DNA from: Echinarachnius parma
Lineage: Eukaryota > Echinodermata > Echinoidea > Clypeasteroida > Echinarachniidae
DNA length: 64,000 nt
Direction of reading: 5' to 3'
Assembly (NCBI GenBank): GCA_037951105.1
Contig: JBAMJV010009106.1
Span: forward strand, 174,320-238,319
Positions 58,670 to 64,000 of the stretch are shown here, one piece after another (within the stretch, counting starts at the first letter, position 1; each line of letters starts with the position of its first letter). The notes beneath the pieces were generated by a model, which was not told the origin of the DNA, did no database searches, and was given only the letters and a program-made list of their open reading frames with translations. Position numbers and translations under genes: made by a program.

Positions 58670-59841
58670 TACTTTGCGGAACACAATTACACAACATATG
58701 CATAGAGCTTCAAAATCCCCTGGCACTCAAAGTGTCAAACTATATTAAAATACCCATAATTATTGCTCAATAGTTCAATCCGTGTGTGACGACAATCTTA
58801 AGAATCAACGCAAATATGTCGCGGGCGTCTGGGTCGGCCATAACTATCACATAATTTACATATCTCCGTAAACATGAGCAATATTTATTGGAAATTTATG
58901 ACGGAACACCTTTCATGCCGCCATTCGAAAGTGTCTGATCATTTATGATAGTGAACAAACTTTTGACTCCGGTGTGGAAAACGCGATGGTCGCTAGTAAA
59001 ATAGATCTATGGAGAGATACTGTACTTTGGCATAAAATTGTATCTAGTTGTGCCGATTTGCAGTAAATACTCGTTCTATTAGTATTGCATCACAGGCCGT
59101 ATCCCTAAAATATGTAGTTGAATCAAGGGAACTTTACCTCTGTACAATGTCATTGCAATGCCGAGCTCAGTGTACTTATTCTTATGAGTTAGTTTATAAC
59201 CAATGGCATAACATATTTGTTTTTCTTTGATAATGTTTGATACATCGTCACCATAACAGGTTCAAGCAAAATGGGGGGGCCGGGGGGGGGGGGGGGGTGG
59301 TAATATTTAAGTTTGAAATAAGTTTGGTGTTTTGTATCGCTTTCTTATTTTGTAGATTCATAGGGGGCGCAAATATGGCCTACGTATGTGTGTAAACATG
59401 GGGTATAAAATAACATGTTTATTGACTCTTTATAACTATTAATTTATTTTTAATTTATGACTTCTATTTCGTTATGCACACTGGATTACTCCCAAGGAGT
59501 AGATAGGCACGCCATGCGCGGAATGGTTCAGAGTGTGTACGATAACCAGGGGAATGATTATCACTCAAAGCAACGTACGAGATAACCTATCAATCATTAT
59601 TACGCATTTTATAATTACATCGGTCTGTTTGTGCACACTTGGTGCTACGGATTGCTACGGGGATCGAAGATGGTACGAATTATATAGGGGTAATACCATT
59701 GCACCCCCCCCCCACCCCCCCCCCCCCCCCACACAACCACACATCCTTGCTCCCTATATCCTTACACACTCCATTGGAATACAAATGACATTACAAAAGA
59801 GCTGAGACATACAATCCATACCGCAAGTTCGTTACCCTTGT
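58670..59841. other. Non-coding DNA with G and C runs
   Basis: No exon found. G runs at 59274-59297 and C runs at 59706-59730. A plus-strand 60-codon frame (59048-59230) has no motif. Confidence 0.45.
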
Positions 59842-60549
59842 TTAAAGGGACTTCCACCACGATTTCAAGCTTCTAAGATTGAAAGACAGATATTCTAGGT
59901 CCATAAACACAATTTTGTATGAAAAAAAAGTATGATTGTGGGTTCTTATAATTGGTTTGAACTTATAATGGACACAAATTCGCGAAGGCGAGCTTGTTCT
60001 ATCCCACATTCACCAATTTGTGACGTGCGACCCTCACTATGCGCCTATCTATTGTTTTTACACTACAGCGAATGTGTTCTTGTGATCTGACCAATACATT
60101 GCTCGATCATGATAGTTTAGTCCACGCTGCGCACTGACCGTGCCTTTGAGCACTACTGCATTGTTGAACCGTTTGTAAATACTTGGCCTGCCGATATTGT
60201 AACGACTTTGGCATTCCATTGGATTTGAATAGACACACATTTCTGTAAACAGTGGTTATTGAATTTGCTGGCTCTGCATGACCGGCTATTATGATTGACA
60301 CAATGCAGTGATCACAATTGCAGTGCACGGATTCCAAGCCTACTCAAGAAATTGAGACCAAGTGGAGGGTGCTACGTAGAGTCCTCATGATTGTGTGCAG
60401 TAAATTTAATCAATTTAAATGACATTAGAAAAATCTCTTAGAAATCAAACCAAAGTGAGTCAAATTCTGCAAATATTTCAAGCAATATCCCCATAGATTT
60501 ATTCAATATACTGGAATTTGATTAAAATCGTCCGGGAATTCTCCTTTAA
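59842..60549. mobile_element. Possible TTAA-flanked MITE, family H
   Basis: Left TTAA-AGGGACTTCCACCACG followed by ATTTCAAG, right (inverse) TTAA-AGGAGAATTCCCGGACG followed by ATTTTAAT, about 708 bp apart. The ends are less alike than in families A, D and F, so borders are tentative. Confidence 0.5.
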
Positions 60550-62084
60550 TCATTACTCGTTATAGCATCAGAAATACACTAACTTTATATTAATTGAATT
60601 CATATTTATCGTTTAAAAAAAAAATATTATTCACAGTATTGCTCTGATGAATTGGTATAATGAATTGGTAGCAAATTTGTAGCAATAAACGATGAAATTG
60701 AAATAAAAAAAAAACCTGCTACAAAAAATAAATGTACAAAAAATGTGTTTTCGAATTGAGTAAAATATATGATTTACGTAAACAAGAATTTAGCGAAGAC
60801 TTAAAATTTTTGTCAATAAACAAACGGATCAACTAACAGTCCTGGAGTAAGTTTGATTTAGCCCTTTGTACAGCATTCCCAGAGCAAGCAACATCCGTTC
60901 ACAATGATTCACATTGTTTCAGTCGTAATTAGTGCGCGGCGCCACCTTGCGATCGCCTTGTCGCACTGGACATGTTGGGCTCCGTGTTGTGGCCCTGGCG
61001 CACAATCTAGCCTTAGGTTTTAGAATGGCGACCCGCGGTGTAGCATATTATTTACTAATCCGCAAGCTCAAACGGAAATAAATACTTTCCTATTGAACCC
61101 AGCCATATGTTAGTACGTTAGTACACATATATAATCTGTATACCTTTGGGGTAGCACCGAACATCAGCGACAAACACTACGCATCTTGCTCCCCAATGGA
61201 CAGGGACACCCCCCCCCCCCCCCCCCCCCACCACCACCACCACCACCTCCCTTTGCTAAATGATTGCCCCACTGCCCCCCGTGGAAAAAATAAAATAATT
61301 GAAATATGCAAAGCTACATTTCAACTCGCGGGTTCTGTCTGCCAACTCACGGAAACCTTTTCCTTGTCTATCAGCAGATCAGCTTATTGACATTGAGAAA
61401 AAACATTGAACATTGACATCCCATTTTTATTGCATTTCCGGGCTAATTCTGACCTTGCTAAATGATACGTGCTCCTTTTTCTTCTTTCTATCTTCCCTTT
61501 CCGCTGACTTTGTGTGAATACTATTGTTATTTCTTGATCATTTTTATTATTTTATCCACTTTATCACAGTTCTGGGGGGACTTCATTGTGACCTGATCGT
61601 TGTACATTTCTTTTTGCCTTTAACTTCTTCTTTTTGCCAAACTGTGGGTGTGTTCATTACTTGATTGTTTTATTAGGTTCATTTTCTTTTGTTCCCGGGG
61701 TAGGAGTGACCTTGCTAATATACGTGTTCATTACCTTTTGTTTTGATTTCTTGCCAACTTAGAGATGTGTTATTACTCGAATTATTAGTATTATACATTA
61801 TTTGTTCATCCCACATTAGTACAGTTCCGGAGTAACTGTCGGCTTGCTAATTGATACATTTTTCATACCTGTTTTTGTTTGCTTTTTTGCCTGACTGTGG
61901 GAGATTTCATTTCTTGGAGGTCAAGGGGGATCCCGTCTAATGGTTCTCTCGGGAGATGTGAAACCAGCAGGCGCGTGGAGCGCACTCTGTACGGATATAC
62001 ATTCACTATCACACAAATCACAACCGCTTCCACATGAAGGGACCCACCCAGGGCAACGAACACACAGAACTCAGTGGCGTACCC
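60550..62084. other. Non-coding DNA; CpG-richer patch at 60890-61060
   Basis: The patch at 60890-61060 contains GCGCGGCGCCACC and several CpG; short ATG-started frames on both strands are too brief to judge. C run with CCA repeats at 61209-61248 (source of a Pro/His frame). No gene recognised. Confidence 0.4.
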
Positions 62085-62520
62085 AGAATTTTTCCGTCTT
62101 GACAAAAATTGTCGAGGGGGGTGTCAGTCAAGTATTTTTTTCGAAGGGGGGGGGGGAGGGGTTTGTCGGTGAAGATTTTTCGGGGGGGATCGGTGAAGAT
62201 TTTTCAAGGGTGGGGGGGGGGGGTGTCCGTAAAAAAAAATCGAAGCCGAGGTCCGAGATCTTTCAAACAATTTTGAGCGGAGACTGAGAATCCCGTCAAC
62301 AATTTCGAGACGAACCGAGACCCACTTGGTTTTCGGGGGCTAGAGACCATTGGTTATGATGGTCGAGACACGACCACTTAAATTTGTTAAAGGGGCGGGG
62401 AGGGGGATGGTTGAACCCAAATGGTGAGAAGCGAAAGGGGCGTTTAGTCGATGTTTTTTTTGGCTAAACAACATTTCATTGCCTTTTTGCACATGTCAAT
62501 AAAGCTACTAGATCAGTTAT
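62085..62520. mobile_element. G-run MITE remnant plus family B tip
   Basis: CAGTGGCGTACCCAGAATTT at about 62073 is a frequent hAT-like MITE terminus. Repeated GAAGATTTTTC motifs and G runs follow. 62483-62514 (TTTTTGCACATGTCAATAAA then GCTACTAGATC) is the tip of a family B copy. The opposite hAT-like end was not found. Confidence 0.45.
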
Positions 62521-62529
62521 CGGCGGGGG

Positions 62530-64000
62530 GGATCCGATGTTTAAAATTATCGGAACAAATTTCTTAATTAATTTATGATAGGACGACATACGCACATTCA
62601 ATCTGCATCACAACCGTAATTATAAAATTTAATTTGGTAAAATATTAACTTTGTATTTGTTGTTTAATCGAACTATGGTCACCTTTTACCCTACATTCTG
62701 ACTTTCACAACACCGCCAATTTGCCAGGTCACCATCAAAGCTTACAATATCCATGAATATAAAACGCCTCCGTGTTGCATTAAAGTACCTTCTTGCTTTG
62801 CTTTAACCTAAACACTGCCATGCCCTTCAATGCTTACAGTAAAACAAAAATCCCGTATACAAATAGGGGCCTCCCTATCATTTTGTTGAAATGGAATCGC
62901 AGCTGCATCAAATAATCTTAAACGTAAAATACTGTACAATAATTCACACCTGTATTCATAAATTTTATGTCAGGGCAATTAAATTTACAATTATATTTTG
63001 TTATTGTTCAGAGGCGCAAGTAACCTTCGGAATCAATATTGGTTTTCACGAATTCTAGCTAGAACAAATATATATTATCAAAAGTAGTTCCGATTTGTTG
63101 TCCTATGACTGGGATTTATTTTTAATAGAAAGATGAACTATGTTTAATGGAATTGTTTATTCAATGGAATCATTTCCCATCAAGTGTTCACTAGTTTAGA
63201 ATGTCACTTACGTAGAAGAATTTAATTACGTTCACCACTTACTCGTTATTTATTTTTTTACTGAGTGTAATTTACGACCATGTTGGACAAACTGAAATCC
63301 ATGTTCAAGACTGCTTTCCTCCATGCTACCTTATTTCTACAATTGAATGATCAAAATACATATTTACAAACAATTGAAATGCACTCACACGTAATCAATA
63401 TGTAACAATGGGTGCCCAGGATGGATTAGTAAACAATCGTTCATTGTGTACGGGGGGTGCCCCCCCCCCCCCCCCCCCCCCTCCCCCAACAGCAAAATGG
63501 AACTGGATACGTCTACCTAGTACCATTGGGAACAAAACAACTAGTTTCATAATTTCCCGTTTCACAACTATATGCCCCCAAGTTTTTCCCATGGAGCACC
63601 CAGTTATGTCTACATACGTGAGAAATTGATTGACGGGATATCTTAAATGTATTTCTAAAGCTTCCTAATTTTGCATTTCATATTCAAGATAAATGAAATT
63701 GAAAACAATTCAACTGAAATCAAATTGAATTATATACTGTATAGTATAGAATAAACAAGTCAAATAAAGAGACGTAACATTTAATTGGAAATACACTATA
63801 ACTATATTGTTTATTGATAATGTGTTGATAATGAGGGTGGCAAAGGTGATAGAGATTAGATAATTACAGGATTTTGCATGAATTACTTTTCTATATAAAA
63901 AAAAATACAAATACAATTGAAAAGAGAGTAATCGTAAAACAAAAAGTTTAGTTTAAATGCACAAGACTGATCATCAGTCAGCTTACGATATACTCATGTA
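62530..64000. other. AT-rich DNA without recognised feature
   Basis: C run of about 25 at 63458-63482. Otherwise low-GC sequence with no exon, RNA gene or repeat family that I can name. Confidence 0.45.

Overview
This is a 64-kb piece of a eukaryotic, AT-rich, intron-dominated animal genome. Two short minus-strand exons, several reverse-transcriptase LINE relics, a Penelope-like fragment, tRNA-derived SINEs, many miniature inverted-repeat elements (MITEs), long G or C homopolymers and several minisatellites point to a marine invertebrate. An echinoderm or related deuterostome is my best guess, partly because two elements here resemble the foldback (TU-type) elements described from sea urchin. 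No bacterial, organellar or rRNA features were seen. Nearly all open reading frames are read-through of simple repeats or transposon debris.

Host gene: exons at 26509-26600 and 15827-15941 (both minus strand, joined by a phase-2 intron of about 10.6 kb) encode what looks like the N-terminus of a NADPH oxidase 5 (NOX5)-type protein, up to the first non-canonical EF-hand. The catalytic part must lie beyond coordinate 1. A weak candidate promoter and 5' untranslated exon on the same strand lies at 43741-44507, but nothing ties it to this gene.

Layout: 1-13 kb is intronic or intergenic DNA with a mariner-like MITE and the TTAA-flanked MITE families called here A, B, C and D. 13.3-15.2 kb holds a polypyrimidine 106-bp minisatellite and an (AATC)n tract. 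15.8-26.6 kb carries the two exons, with hairpins, duplicated blocks and a hAT-like MITE between them. 27-31 kb holds CR1/L2-like LINE relics and a SINE with a 13-bp target-site duplication. 31-36 kb holds G/C-rich MITEs, an 83-bp minisatellite and a Penelope-like fragment enclosed by perfect 102-bp inverted repeats. 37-46 kb holds A and B MITEs and a LINE interrupted by a TTAA MITE.

The most striking structure is 48140-58441. Two related elements (E1 48140-50018, E2 55128-58441) each have ends made of inverted arrays of a 15-16-bp GC-rich unit, and share an internal core in opposite orientation. The outermost flanks are the two halves of one family A MITE, with a 9-bp duplication (AAATAAAGT) at both junctions. 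This suggests that the whole 10.3 kb, including a palindromic Tc1-like element and a 950-bp tandem repeat, moved as one composite foldback transposon. 58.6-64 kb is repeat-rich DNA with no recognised gene.
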